Positions 1-8,524 of a DNA stretch of 64,000 nucleotides are shown here, in pieces. A program made the position numbers and the translations under genes. Origin of the DNA: CAZKWG01 sp964615375 (GTDB taxonomy: Bacteria > Myxococcota_A > UBA796 > CAZKWG01). Numbering within the stretch: position 1 is the first letter of the stretch; every line of letters starts with the position of its first letter. The stretch spans positions 1-64,000 of the forward strand of contig CAZTOW010000029.1 of assembly GCA_964615375.1 (NCBI GenBank). The letters are read 5' to 3'. The notes beneath the pieces are model-generated. The model searched no databases and was not told where the DNA came from. It saw only the letters and a program-made list of their open reading frames with translations.

Positions 1-718
1 GCGGCTCCTCGCGCAGGACCAGCGTGAGATCCCAGCGCAGCCAGGCCCGCGCCGGCCCGCCCGCCCGCCCCGGCAGCCCGAGCTCGAGCCCGCCGCCCCG
101 CATCCGCAGATCGGCGTGCAGCGGCCCGCTCGCCAGCACCCCCGCCGCCAGCGTCGCCGGCCCCAGGAGCGGCAGGCTCTCCGGGATCGCCCGCCCCAGC
201 GCCAGGAGCCCGGCCCCCGCCCCCAGCGTCGCGCTCCCCCAGCCCAGCGCCCGCGGCCCGCTCCCCGCGGCGGCGACGCAGAGCGGGATCCCCACCCCCA
301 GGAAGGCGAGCCCCTGCAGGAGCGGGTGCGGGCTGCCCCAGAACCAGGAGGCCAGGGCCACAGGAGAGGCCGCCTCCCAGGCCAGCGCCGCCAGCCCCGG
401 ACCCCAGGTCCGCGCCGGGAGCGGCAGCCGGTCCAGGAAGCGCAGATCGTCCCCGTGCAGCACCGCCCGCAGCGCCTTCCTGGAGCCCAGCGCCACCGCC
501 GCCGACATCCCCGCCGCCGCCGCTCCCGCCGGCAACGGCGCCAGCGCGCTCAGCGCCGCCCGGATGGCCGCCCAGTCGAAGACCGGCAGCAGCGGGATGG
601 CCGCGAAGACCAGCACCGTCACCCCCGGCAGCAGCCCCGCGGCCAGCCGCACGCTCCCCAGCCGGGGGAGCAGGCGGAGCAGGGTCCAGGTCGAGGACCA
701 GAGCGGCGGGGAGCGCAT
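1..718 (-). CDS. Polytopic membrane protein, C-terminus cut by window edge
   Basis: Reading leftward from the ATG at 718, the frame stays open for 239 codons to the window edge with no stop, so the C-terminus is missing. The protein is a series of Ala/Leu/Gly-rich hydrophobic segments (about residues 22-48, 52-80, 105-150 and 160-200) with few charges. A charged loop HGDDLRFLDRLPLP sits near residues 88-101. That loop and the overall layout recall ABC-2/EcsB-type exporter permeases, but this is only a resemblance and I do not assign a function. A GAGAG element lies just upstream of the ATG. The next gene upstream, a methyltransferase, is on the same strand 43 bases away, so the two may be co-transcribed. 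Confidence 0.6.
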   Translation of the reverse strand, partial: MRSPPLWSSTWTLLRLLPRLGSVRLAAGLLPGVTVLVFAAIPLLPVFDWAAIRAALSALAPLPAGAAAAGMSAAVALGSRKALRAVLHGDDLRFLDRLPLPARTWGPGLAALAWEAASPVALASWFWGSPHPLLQGLAFLGVGIPLCVAAAGSGPRALGWGSATLGAGAGLLALGRAIPESLPLLGPATLAAGVLASGPLHADLRMRGGGLELGLPGRAGGPARAWLRWDLTLVLREEP

Positions 719-761
719 GGTCTCTCGGGAACCGTGAGCGGCGGGGAGTATTCCGTGACGC

Positions 762-1409
762 TCAACGCCGCGCGAGCACCACCCAGCTCAACCGAGAGAC
801 CCGCCACCAGGAGGTCTCGAAGCCCAGCGCGCGCAGCGCCTCGTCACAGCGGCCCACGTCCCAGAAGTGCTCCTCCTCCATGTCGTCCGCCGCCGTGGCC
901 TGGCCCTCGGCTCGGAGCTGCGCGCGCAGCAGCGCCCCGGCCTCCTCGCTCTCCACCATCAGGTCGCCGAGCACCATCCACCCACCCGGGCGCAGGGCGG
1001 CGCGGGCCCGCGCGAAGAGCAGGGCCTTCTCCTCGTGGGTGAGGTGGTGGACGGCGTAGGTGCTGACCAGCCGATCACAGCTGGCCTCGCGGCCCTCCAG
1101 CCAGCCGAGGAGGTCGGCCCGCTCCCAACGGATCGGGCGGTCGGGCAGCTTGCTTCGCGCGATCTCCATCATGCGCTCGGAGAGGTCCACGCAGATCAGG
1201 GCGCAGGGCGGCAGGAGCCTCGTGAGGTTCCCGGTCCCGCTGCCCAGCTCCAGCACGACGTCGTCGGGGGCCGGCGCCGCCAGCGCCGCCACCTGCGCCA
1301 GCACCTCGGCGTAGCCGGCGCGGATGGGGTCGCGCTCGTCCGAGACCGAGGCGTCGTAGCGGGGGGCCTGCCCGTCGTGGTTGAAGCGCTCGCCGCCCTC
1401 GCTGTTCAT
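762..1409 (-). CDS. Class I SAM-dependent methyltransferase
   Basis: This 215-residue protein has the Rossmann methyltransferase core. Motif I is LELGSGTGN at residues 53-61, the acidic end of strand 2 is CVDLS near 73-77, and motif II/III is DRLVSTYAVHHL near 110-121. A LRPGGWMVLGD segment follows near 138-149. The HHL stretch and the small size match YrrT/Methyltransf_25-type enzymes acting on small molecules. The substrate cannot be read from sequence. The ATG at 1409 opens a 174-bp divergent intergenic region, and the truncated membrane protein gene follows downstream on the same strand. Confidence 0.85.
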   Translation of the reverse strand: MNSEGGERFNHDGQAPRYDASVSDERDPIRAGYAEVLAQVAALAAPAPDDVVLELGSGTGNLTRLLPPCALICVDLSERMMEIARSKLPDRPIRWERADLLGWLEGREASCDRLVSTYAVHHLTHEEKALLFARARAALRPGGWMVLGDLMVESEEAGALLRAQLRAEGQATAADDMEEEHFWDVGRCDEALRALGFETSWWRVSRLSWVVLARR

Positions 1410-1583
1410 GGGGCGCCGCGATCTGCCGAGTGACAGGCATTATTGATTATCCATTTATTCATGCTCAGCTCCTGCCCGCAAGTCTACCTCAGAGCACAGA
1501 GGAGGCGCGAGGCGATCGGCGCGCGCCCACCCGGAGCGCGCCTCGTGGCATGCTCGCCGACAGCCACCACGAGGAGGGGAGCC
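1410..1583. promoter_or_regulatory. Divergent intergenic region with AT-rich patch
   Basis: This is the gap between two divergently transcribed genes. It contains an unusually AT-rich patch for this genome at about 1437-1464 (ATTATTGATTATCCATTTAT), a plausible site for back-to-back promoters. I cannot place -35/-10 hexamers with confidence. Confidence 0.35.
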
Positions 1584-2465
1584 ATGGTCCAGGACATCCG
1601 CGTGTTCGCGCCCATCACCGCCGAGATGCGCTTCTGGCAGCGCCTCCTGCGCCCGGTCCTCCAACCTCCCGAGGGCGCCCTCCGCCGCCCGCTGAGCGCG
1701 CTGCGCTTCCTGATGGTGACGCCCACCGCGCACGCCGCCTGGCTCAGCTCCTCGTTCCAGCTCTACCTGTACGCGATCTTCCACCAGACGCCGCTGGCGC
1801 GGCTGGGGCACCGGCTGGGCTTCCCGATCACGATCGCGGCCCTCTGCGCGGCGCTGGCGCCGCTCCACCCGGGCCCCGCGCCGTCCTCGCTCGGCGAGGC
1901 GCTGCGGACGCCCAGCGCGGCGCTGATCGGATCGGTGGCGCTCGCCGCCTACCACGCCTACGTGGCCGCCTTCTTCCGCTCCGCGCTGCTGGGGATCGTG
2001 GTCGTGCCGCTGGGCTTCGCGCTGTACGCGCTCGGCGTGGGCTGGGCCTGGTCGCTCGGCAACCTCGGGTCGGAGCCGGGGCTGCTCTGGGTCCCGCCCG
2101 CCGTGGCGCTGCTGAGCTCGGCGGGGGTGTCGGCCAGCCACGCCTGGGAGCCACGCCTGCCGCCGCGGGTCAGCGGCTCCGACGCCTGGGTGGGGATCCG
2201 CCGCTTCGTGTGCGCGGCTCGCGATCCGCTGAGGGTCGCCCGGAGGGCCCTGCGGGTGTTCGCCGCCTTCCTCGGCGGGGTGCTGGACGAGCTGTGGGGA
2301 GCGCCGCGCCTCTTCGTGCTGGGGGTGCTGCGCGACCTGGAGTGGCTCGGGTCGCGCACCGAGGAGAGCCTGAGGACCCAGCGCCTGGCGGAGGAGGCCC
2401 TGCGGAGCGGAGACCCCGCGCTGGACTACATCGGGACCGGGGGCGGGGCGCCGCCGCCTGGGTAG
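1584..2465 (+). CDS. Membrane protein, faintly DUF962/Mpo1-like
   Basis: The start chosen is the ATG at 1584, which follows GAGGAGGGGAGCC, a strong ribosome-binding site. The longer open frame back to 1443 has no such signal and a poor N-terminus. The 293-residue protein has four likely membrane spans (about residues 45-65, 78-95, 113-135 and 138-190). A soluble, Arg- and Glu-rich C-terminal part follows and ends in a Gly/Pro tail. The segment FHQTPLARLGHRLGFPI near residues 63-79 resembles the H-x-N-x-x-x-H-x-x-G-x-P signature of DUF962/Mpo1 membrane dioxygenases, but the Asn is absent. I treat the family as unproven. It stands alone, divergent from the methyltransferase. Confidence 0.6.
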   Translation: MVQDIRVFAPITAEMRFWQRLLRPVLQPPEGALRRPLSALRFLMVTPTAHAAWLSSSFQLYLYAIFHQTPLARLGHRLGFPITIAALCAALAPLHPGPAPSSLGEALRTPSAALIGSVALAAYHAYVAAFFRSALLGIVVVPLGFALYALGVGWAWSLGNLGSEPGLLWVPPAVALLSSAGVSASHAWEPRLPPRVSGSDAWVGIRRFVCAARDPLRVARRALRVFAAFLGGVLDELWGAPRLFVLGVLRDLEWLGSRTEESLRTQRLAEEALRSGDPALDYIGTGGGAPPPG

Positions 2466-2606
2466 GCGGATCAGACGCCAACGAGCTAAACTGTTCTGGT
2501 GCTGACCACCCTGCTCCTGAGCTGCGCGGCTGGTGTCGAGGACACCCGCGCTCCATCGTGGCGACATGTACCAGGACGACCTCTACAAGCTCGACGTTCT
2601 GCTCCC

Positions 2607-3377
2607 ATGCTCGGCGTGACGCTGCTCCTGCTGGGCTGCGCCGACGTGCCGGACCCCGGCGCGGAGGAGCAGAGCACCTTCGTCGCCGCCGAGCTGCCGG
2701 ACCCCGCCTGGGACAAGGACGGCGTGGCGGAGGAGATCCAACAGGCGCTGGAGATCGGCCTCCCCAACCCGAGGACCATCCTCGAGGAATTCCAGGCGAT
2801 GTGGGAGGGGGCCGACCCCGCATGCCCGTCCAAGATGGGCGAGTACAGCATGACCCAGTACAACAGCTGGTGTGACACCTCAGACGGCTACATCTTCTCC
2901 GGGGTCTCCACCTACGAGCCCGGTGACGGCGAGGACTTCTGGCTGCTGGGCGACTGCTGGATCGTGAACTCGGAGGGCGAGACCTTCACCTGCGCGGGCG
3001 AGCTGGAGCGCAGCACGGGAGAGGACGGCTGGACGATCGACCTGATGGGCACCTGGCGCTACCCCTCCAGCCAGACGCCCTGGCTCGCGAGGTCCACCGG
3101 GATGGCCCTCAACGTCCAGTCCAGCGCCAGCGGCGTGCGGCTGGAGGGGGCCTGGGGCGTCGATGAGGCCGATCTGTTCTTTGAGGATATGGTCTACCGC
3201 GACGGCTGCGCGAGCGGGGTGGTCTGGCTGCGCGACCCGCTGGGGAGCTGGTACACGCTCACGCTCTCAGACGGCTGCGACGGCTGCGGGGACGTGAAGT
3301 ACGGAGAGGACGCGCTGGGCGAGGCCTGCGTCGACCTCACCACGTCGATAGAGGATCTGATCAGCCGGGAGGAGTGA
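2607..3377 (+). CDS. Secreted lipoprotein of unknown function
   Basis: From the ATG at 2607 the protein starts MLGVTLLLLGC, a compact lipoprotein signal with lipobox LLGC, giving 256 residues. An alternative GTG at 2499 in the same frame also gives a lipobox (MLTTLLLSC), so the true start is uncertain, and neither has a clear Shine-Dalgarno sequence. The mature part is acidic, with paired cysteines in CWIV...CAG and DGCDGCG, and no family I recognise. It is followed 3 bases later by the DUF1588-like gene and then the DUF1501 gene. This suggests a three-gene operon exporting envelope proteins. Confidence 0.6.
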   Translation: MLGVTLLLLGCADVPDPGAEEQSTFVAAELPDPAWDKDGVAEEIQQALEIGLPNPRTILEEFQAMWEGADPACPSKMGEYSMTQYNSWCDTSDGYIFSGVSTYEPGDGEDFWLLGDCWIVNSEGETFTCAGELERSTGEDGWTIDLMGTWRYPSSQTPWLARSTGMALNVQSSASGVRLEGAWGVDEADLFFEDMVYRDGCASGVVWLRDPLGSWYTLTLSDGCDGCGDVKYGEDALGEACVDLTTSIEDLISREE

Positions 3378-3380
3378 GCG

Positions 3381-5003
3381 ATGTGGTGGCTGTTTTCCTG
3401 CGCGCAGCAGGCGGAGCCCCCGGCGACGATCGACCCGGACGCGGCGCTGGTGTCGCTGGACGCGCCGCGCCTGCTGCGGCGGATGAGCCTGGACCTCCGC
3501 GGCACCCTGCCCACCATCGAGGAGCTGGACGCCGCCGAGGGCGCGGACGACGCGACCCTGGAGGAGCTGCGGGACAGCCTGCTGGAGGACCCGGCCTTCG
3601 AGGAGCGCATGGTGACGAAGCTCGCCGAGCGCTGGAACACCCGCGTGGACGAGTTCCTCATCAAGAACGCCGAGCTCCCGGAGATCTACGAGGCGGACAA
3701 GGAGTATCTCTGGGAGCGATCGGTGGGCGAGGAGCCGCTGCGCCTCATGGCATGGGTCGCGGCCAACGACCGCCCCTGGTCCGAGATCCTCACCGCCGAC
3801 TACACGCTGGCCAACGAGATGATGGCCTCCGTCTGGCCCATCGCCTACCCCGAGGGGGCCGAGGGCTGGGCCGTCTCGACCTACACCGACGGGCGGCCGG
3901 CGGCGGGCGTGCTGGCGACCAACGGCCTCTGGTGGCGCTACTACACGACGGTCTCCAACTACAACCGGGGGCGCGCGGCGGCGATCTCGCGGCTCCTGCT
4001 CTGCGAGGACTACCTGGCGCGGCCGGTCTCCTTCGAGAGCCAGGTGGCGCTGGTGGACGAGGACGGGGTGGAGTCGGCGCTGCGCAGCAACCCCTACTGC
4101 CTGGGCTGCCACTCCTCGATTGACCCGCTCGCCTCCGCGCTCTTCGGCTTCTGGGTCGCCAACGAGTACAACGCGGACGAGATGAGCTACTACCACCCGG
4201 AGCGCGAGCAGCTCGGGCGGGTGCTGCTGGACACCGAGCCGGCCTACTACGGCTTCCCGATCAACGGGCTCGGCCACCTGGCCCAGCAGATCTCGCTCGA
4301 TCCGCGCTTCTCGCGCTGCACCGCCGAGACCTTCGCTGGCCTGCTGTGGGGCCGCGAGGTCGCCGAGGCCGACTTCGACCGGATCGAGGCCCTGCGGCAG
4401 GACTTCGAGGGCGGGGACGGCACGCTGAAGCCGCTCTTGAGGGCGATCACGGACGGGCCGGTCTACCGGGCGGGCGGGCTCCAGGCCAGCGCCACGGAGG
4501 ATCAGCGGAGCCAGGAGAACACGGCCCGGCTGATGGACGCGGTGCTGCTGAGGGCCGTGCTCCAGGACCTGGATGGCTTCGCGCTCCAGTTCCAGGGCTA
4601 CGACCAGCTCGACAACGACGTCTACGGTTACCGCGTGCAGGGCGGCGGGGTGGACGGCTCCTACGTGACGAGCCCGCAGCGCACCGCCTCGATCACCTGG
4701 CTGCTGACCACGCAGCGCGCGGCGGAGGGCGCGGCCTACCAGGCCATCCAGACCCTGGACGAGCCTCAGAACCCCGACCGCCTCCTCCGCTACGTCACCA
4801 GCATGACCACGCCCGATGACGACGCCTTCACCCGCGAGCTCGAGGACCTGCACTGGCGCCTCTACGCCGTCCGGGCCGACGAGGCCTGGCTCGCGGAGAT
4901 CACCGCGCTGTGGACCGAGGTCCAGGAGAGCTCCAGCCCGCGCGAGGCCTGGGCCGCGGTGCTCGCCACCATGCTCCAAGACCCGCTCTTCGTCACCTAC
5001 TGA
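3381..5003 (+). CDS. DUF1549/DUF1588-like secreted protein with CxxCH motif
   Basis: This 540-residue exported protein begins MWWLFSC, a very short lipoprotein-like signal. Residues about 30-50 (LLRRMSLDLRGTLPTIEEL) match the start of the DUF1549 family found in planctomycete and myxobacterial PSD1-type proteins. Later, CLGCH at 240-244 followed by SSIDPLA is the conserved DUF1588-like C-x-x-C-H...IDPL motif. The motif may bind haem, but in these families that is not firmly shown. The gene sits 3 bases after the lipoprotein gene and 10 bases before a DUF1501 gene. Pairing of DUF1549/1588-type proteins with DUF1501 is a known recurrent arrangement, so the two products probably act together outside the cytoplasm. 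The substrate is unknown. Confidence 0.75.
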   Translation: MWWLFSCAQQAEPPATIDPDAALVSLDAPRLLRRMSLDLRGTLPTIEELDAAEGADDATLEELRDSLLEDPAFEERMVTKLAERWNTRVDEFLIKNAELPEIYEADKEYLWERSVGEEPLRLMAWVAANDRPWSEILTADYTLANEMMASVWPIAYPEGAEGWAVSTYTDGRPAAGVLATNGLWWRYYTTVSNYNRGRAAAISRLLLCEDYLARPVSFESQVALVDEDGVESALRSNPYCLGCHSSIDPLASALFGFWVANEYNADEMSYYHPEREQLGRVLLDTEPAYYGFPINGLGHLAQQISLDPRFSRCTAETFAGLLWGREVAEADFDRIEALRQDFEGGDGTLKPLLRAITDGPVYRAGGLQASATEDQRSQENTARLMDAVLLRAVLQDLDGFALQFQGYDQLDNDVYGYRVQGGGVDGSYVTSPQRTASITWLLTTQRAAEGAAYQAIQTLDEPQNPDRLLRYVTSMTTPDDDAFTRELEDLHWRLYAVRADEAWLAEITALWTEVQESSSPREAWAAVLATMLQDPLFVTY

Positions 5004-5013
5004 GGACCGGCCC

Positions 5014-6270
5014 ATGTCGCGACACCCGCGCGCCCTCCCCCGTCGCCGCTTCCTCCAGATGCTCTCGCTGCCGCTGCTCCTGCCGAGGCGGGCGCGCGCC
5101 TCGGGCGGGGCGGATCGCAAGTTCATCTTCCTCTTCGCCAACGGCGGCTGGGATCCGACCTGGGGCCTGTGCCCCATGTACGACAGCTCGGGCATCGACA
5201 GCAACCCGAGCGGCGAGGCGGCCAGCGTGGGCGATCTCCGCTTCGTCGAGAGCGAGGACGGGCCCGCCCTGCGCACCTTCTTCGAGGCCTACGGGGACCG
5301 CACCTGCCTGGTCCACGGCTTCGAGGTGCGCAGCATCACGCACGAGCGGTGCAAGCGCCTGCTGCTGACGGGCAAGAGCGCGTCCATCGCCGACGACTGG
5401 CCCGCGCAGATCGCCGGGAACAGCGCGGGATACCTGCTGCCGCACCTCGTCGTGTCCGGGCCCTCCTACACCTCGGCGTACACGCCCTACGTCGTGCGCC
5501 TCGGGGAGACCGGGCAGCTCGCGCGCCTGCTGGACGGGAGCGCGCTCACCGAGGCCAGCCCCTCCGTAGAGCCCCTCACCGGGACGGCCGCCAGCGCGAT
5601 GGCCGCCTTTCGACAGCGACGGGCGGAGGCCTGGGCCGAGAGCGCCGGGATCGGGCGGGCCCAGAGCGTGGGCGCCTCGCTGGTGCGGGCCAACGAGGAT
5701 CTCGCGACCGTCCTGCAGATCGAGGGGCTGGACCTCGCGGCGGACCTGGAGGGCGGCGCGGGCGGTCTGGCCGCGCTGACCCCGGCGCTGGACTGCCTGG
5801 AGCGCGGCTACGCCCGCTCGGTCATCATCTCCCACGGCGGCCAGTTCGACGTCGGCTGGGACAGCCACTCCGACCTCGAGCAGCAGACGGCCAACTACGA
5901 GGTCCTCTTCGAGGATCTCTGCAGCCTGATGGAGGATCTGGACGCGCGCAGCGGCCAGGGCGGCGGCACGCTGGCCGACGAGACCACCATCGTCGTCCTC
6001 TCCGAGATGGGGCGCTCCCCCGTGATCAACGGCACGGGCGGCAAGGACCACTGGACCTTCACCTCCGCCATGTTCATCGGCGCCGGCGTGGCCGGCGGGC
6101 GGGCCATCGGCGGCTACGACGACACGCTCCTGGGCCGGCGCATCGACCTGGAGAGCGGCGAGTTCACCGAGAGCGGCACCCTGCTGGGCTCCGAGAACAT
6201 CGGCGCGACGATCCTCGCGCTGGCGGACGTGGAGCCGGAGAGCGAGCCGATCCTGGCGGTCCTGGCGTGA
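5014..6270 (+). CDS. DUF1501 family protein with Tat signal
   Basis: From the ATG at 5014 the N-terminus contains RRRFLQMLSLPLLLP, a twin-arginine signal followed by a hydrophobic stretch, so a folded product is exported by Tat. The 418-residue body has the DUF1501 features: FIFLFANGGWD near residue 37, GQFDVGWDSH near residue 280, and VVLSEMGRSP near residue 330. DUF1501 belongs to the alkaline-phosphatase/sulfatase-like superfamily, but no catalytic activity has been assigned to it. It follows the DUF1588-like gene by 10 bases, the usual partner. A GC hairpin lies downstream at 6340-6363. Confidence 0.85.
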   Translation: MSRHPRALPRRRFLQMLSLPLLLPRRARASGGADRKFIFLFANGGWDPTWGLCPMYDSSGIDSNPSGEAASVGDLRFVESEDGPALRTFFEAYGDRTCLVHGFEVRSITHERCKRLLLTGKSASIADDWPAQIAGNSAGYLLPHLVVSGPSYTSAYTPYVVRLGETGQLARLLDGSALTEASPSVEPLTGTAASAMAAFRQRRAEAWAESAGIGRAQSVGASLVRANEDLATVLQIEGLDLAADLEGGAGGLAALTPALDCLERGYARSVIISHGGQFDVGWDSHSDLEQQTANYEVLFEDLCSLMEDLDARSGQGGGTLADETTIVVLSEMGRSPVINGTGGKDHWTFTSAMFIGAGVAGGRAIGGYDDTLLGRRIDLESGEFTESGTLLGSENIGATILALADVEPESEPILAVLA

Positions 6271-6339
6271 TCGCGCCCTGAGCTCGCCGCGCTACGGGCG
6301 CGCGGGCTCCACCTCGGCCGCCCGGAGCCATCACGAGCA

Positions 6340-6363
6340 GGAGCGCGTTAAATTACGCGCTCC
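6340..6363. terminator. Hairpin, possible bidirectional terminator
   Basis: GGAGCGCGT and ACGCGCTCC form a perfect 9-bp stem around the loop TAAATT. It sits 70 bases past the DUF1501 stop and between convergent genes. There is no T-tract, so intrinsic termination is only a suggestion. Confidence 0.4.
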
Positions 6364-6379
6364 GAACGGGATGCGGGGA

Positions 6380-6454
6380 GATAGCGACAGCAGTCGGGCG
6401 TTGACGTGTCCATGAAGTATCGAACCCCAGGAAACGCCCGACTGTGAGCTATCG
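6380..6454. repeat. Long imperfect inverted repeat
   Basis: CAGTCGGGCGTT at 6391-6402 is exactly complementary to AACGCCCGACTG at 6433-6444. The pairing resumes further out as GATAGC (6380-6385) with GCTATC (6448-6453). The loop is 30 bases. It could be a mobile-element remnant or a large RNA hairpin. No transposase is nearby. Confidence 0.55.
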
Positions 6455-6455
6455 A

Positions 6456-6499
6456 CCAGCAAGAGAGCGCCAAGGCGCGACCGGGGGTCGCGTCTTGGC
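6456..6499. repeat. Dispersed palindromic repeat, copy 1
   Basis: The core at 6470-6498 pairs CCAAGGCGCGACC with GGTCGCGTCTTGG, allowing one G-U pair. The same 44 bases, with a single mismatch, recur inverted at about 8700-8743. The core alone recurs at 49897-49925. This looks like a REP-type element. Confidence 0.6.
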
Positions 6500-6559
6500 G
6501 ACGGGGCGCCAGCGGACGCCGTGGGCCTGGCCGTCGTGGTCGAAGCGCGCGGCCGTCCT

Positions 6560-8311
6560 CTACCACGGGGGTCCGTAGCTGAGCCAGCCGGCGATCTCGT
6601 CCGTGTGCGCCCCCACACGATCGCCGGAGGCGACGAACAGGTCGTCCGTCCCCTCGCCGTCCATGTCCCCGACGAAGGACGCGCCGAGAGCGCGGCCATC
6701 TGACTCCATCCAGAAGGTGAAAGCCTCCAAAGCCCGGTCAGAGGGCGCGTCCGAGATCACGCCCTCCAGGGGCCCGTAGCGCACCTGCACGTACATCGCG
6801 CTCCAGCCGATCAGGAGGTCGCCCTGGCCGTCTCCGTCGAAGTCACCACCGTCGAGGCTCTGGCCCGCGGAGTAAGACCAGTAGGGCACGCCGTAGATCG
6901 TCGAGAGGCTGTTGTCCTCCAGGGTCGAGGCGCTCGGCGCCACACCGGAGAGGACGAACACGGCACCCTGATGCTCGAAGGGGCTGCTTGACCAGCTGAA
7001 CCCTGGCACGCCCAGGGCTACGTCGGGGAGGCCGTCGCCGTCCTGGTCGCCGACGCCCGCCACGACCTCTCCGAGGTTGCCGGGGTAGCCGTTGAGCCAC
7101 CGCTGGTCGGCGTCCTCCAGCGCCATCGCTCCGGTGAGGGGACCGCGCAGGAGGTAGGCCGCGCCGTATCCGCCTGCGCTGGCCGCGGTCGTCGCGCCGA
7201 CCAGCGCGTCCGCGGCGCCATCACCGTCCACGTCCCCCACGGCGGCCACGCTGTAGCCCGCGCGGTCACCGTCCTGACCCCACAGGACCAGCGCCTCGTC
7301 GTCGAGCGAGCCTTCGGAGGCTGTGCCGGTGAGCACCCAGGCGGCGCCTGGCTGCGCGCCCGAGGGGTCCGACGCGAAGGGGGCGCCGACCAGCAGGTCC
7401 GCATCACCGTCACCGCTCAGGTCCTCGCTCCAGGCCAGCGACAGGTGCTCCAGCGCGTCGCCGGTCCACACGGCCGCGGCGTCCCCCGCCGTCCAATCGC
7501 CGAGCACCGGCCCGGAGAAGGCCAGGATCTGCCCCGCGAGCGGCGCGCCCGCGATCACCTCGGCGTAGCCGTCGCCGTCCAGGTCCCCGGCCGCCAGCTC
7601 CCAGCCGAACCAGCCCTCGGCGGTCTCGCCGTTCGCCGTCGCGTCGGCGTCCGCCAGGTGAACGGTCCCGCTCAGCGCGCCGGTGAGGACATAGAAGGCG
7701 CCGACTCCGCCGGCCCCGGGCGCCCCGACGACCAGGTCGGCCAGACCGTCGCCGTCGATGTCCGCCCCCACCACGTCGCAGCCCGCGTCATCCTCCTCGG
7801 AGTCGGCCAGGACGGTCGCGGCGGCGTCATCCGTTCCGGACGTGCCCTCCCTGCAGCCGTCGGTGGTGCGGCCATCGCAGTCATTGTCCAGATCGTCCGT
7901 GCAGATCTCCTCCAGCCCTGGCGCCGCCTCGGGGGTGCTGTCGTCACAGTCTCCGCCCGCGGTGATCCAGGTGCCGTCGGGCAGGCTCTCGCCCGGACAG
8001 AGCGACTGAGCCTCCCCGTCGTCCCCGTACCCGTCGCCGTCCGCGTCGGGGTACCAGGTCGTCGCCTCGCCGACGGAGGGGTCCGCGTCGTCACAGTCCT
8101 CTTCGGCCGAGACTCCATCGCCGTCGGCGTCCGTGGGGGGCGTGCCCGTGTCCCGAGCGTCGCCCGTCTCCGGGCTCCCCTCGGTTTCGCCGACCGCGGC
8201 CGTGTCGGCAGGCTCCCCGGACTCGCCCTTCCCTCCGTCGGGCGATGTCGAAGCCCCGACGCATGCGGACAGGAAGAGGACGGAGAGGGCGCGATGGCAG
8301 ACCATGGACAT
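6560..8311 (-). CDS. FG-GAP/MopE-repeat lipoprotein
   Basis: This 583-residue protein opens with a signal ending in LFLSAC, a lipobox. A low-complexity acidic linker rich in Gly, Glu and Thr follows. Residues about 60-155 carry DADGDG and DNDCDG motifs with paired Cys, as in PF11617 MopE-type putative metal-binding repeats (for example EEDCDDADPS and DDLDNDCDG). From about residue 180 on come FG-GAP/integrin-alpha-like blades, each with a DxDGDGxxDLLVGAP-type calcium-binding loop. These probably form a beta-propeller. It ends in an aromatic YGPPW. The protein is likely displayed on the outer membrane surface. It is the only family member in the left half of the window; the others cluster after 40 kb. 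Confidence 0.85.
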   Translation of the reverse strand: MSMVCHRALSVLFLSACVGASTSPDGGKGESGEPADTAAVGETEGSPETGDARDTGTPPTDADGDGVSAEEDCDDADPSVGEATTWYPDADGDGYGDDGEAQSLCPGESLPDGTWITAGGDCDDSTPEAAPGLEEICTDDLDNDCDGRTTDGCREGTSGTDDAAATVLADSEEDDAGCDVVGADIDGDGLADLVVGAPGAGGVGAFYVLTGALSGTVHLADADATANGETAEGWFGWELAAGDLDGDGYAEVIAGAPLAGQILAFSGPVLGDWTAGDAAAVWTGDALEHLSLAWSEDLSGDGDADLLVGAPFASDPSGAQPGAAWVLTGTASEGSLDDEALVLWGQDGDRAGYSVAAVGDVDGDGAADALVGATTAASAGGYGAAYLLRGPLTGAMALEDADQRWLNGYPGNLGEVVAGVGDQDGDGLPDVALGVPGFSWSSSPFEHQGAVFVLSGVAPSASTLEDNSLSTIYGVPYWSYSAGQSLDGGDFDGDGQGDLLIGWSAMYVQVRYGPLEGVISDAPSDRALEAFTFWMESDGRALGASFVGDMDGEGTDDLFVASGDRVGAHTDEIAGWLSYGPPW

Positions 8312-8446
8312 CTCCGACGCGACAGCCCTCGTGCCTTCTGCACACGTCTACCGTCACACCTCTTCGATGTGGAAGCAATGACAGCCGATAACAGGAGAGC
8401 ATCCTCCCCACCCCGCCGGCCAGCGCGATGCGAGCGGTCGGTCAGG

Positions 8447-8524
8447 TGAGCCCTGACCCGGGCCCTGGCCTCCGAAGTATAGACAATTATCTATGTAGAC
8501 GATTATCAACCCATGGAGCCCCCC
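8447..8524 (+). repeat. Direct repeat copy A of ArsR-DUF2087 promoter/operator
   Basis: This segment closely matches 12894-12974 in the same orientation. The match includes AGACAATTATC at 8481-8491, a second half-site AGACGATTATC at 8497-8507, and the sequence through ATGGAGCCCCCC. After that the sequences diverge, so there is an orphan promoter here but no regulator gene behind it. The two copies bracket the helicase/nuclease island. Confidence 0.7.

Larger units (their letters stand above)
6271..6559. other. Convergent intergenic region with hairpins and a dispersed repeat
   Basis: This gap lies between the DUF1501 gene and the oppositely oriented FG-GAP gene. It holds three structures: a perfect 9-bp hairpin at 6340-6363, a long imperfect inverted repeat at 6380-6454, and a palindromic dispersed repeat at 6456-6499. 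Short open frames cross it, but they are created by the repeat and look unreal. Confidence 0.6.

Noticed and set aside
3267..5276. Long minus-strand open frame (669 codons)
   Set aside because: It is antisense to the DUF1588-like gene, has no recognisable domain, and has a skewed Arg/Leu/Val/Gly composition typical of GC-rich shadow frames.
6380..6454. Integron attC site
   Set aside because: The inner stem ends do not give the GTTRRRY/RYYYAAC core pair, and no integrase is near.
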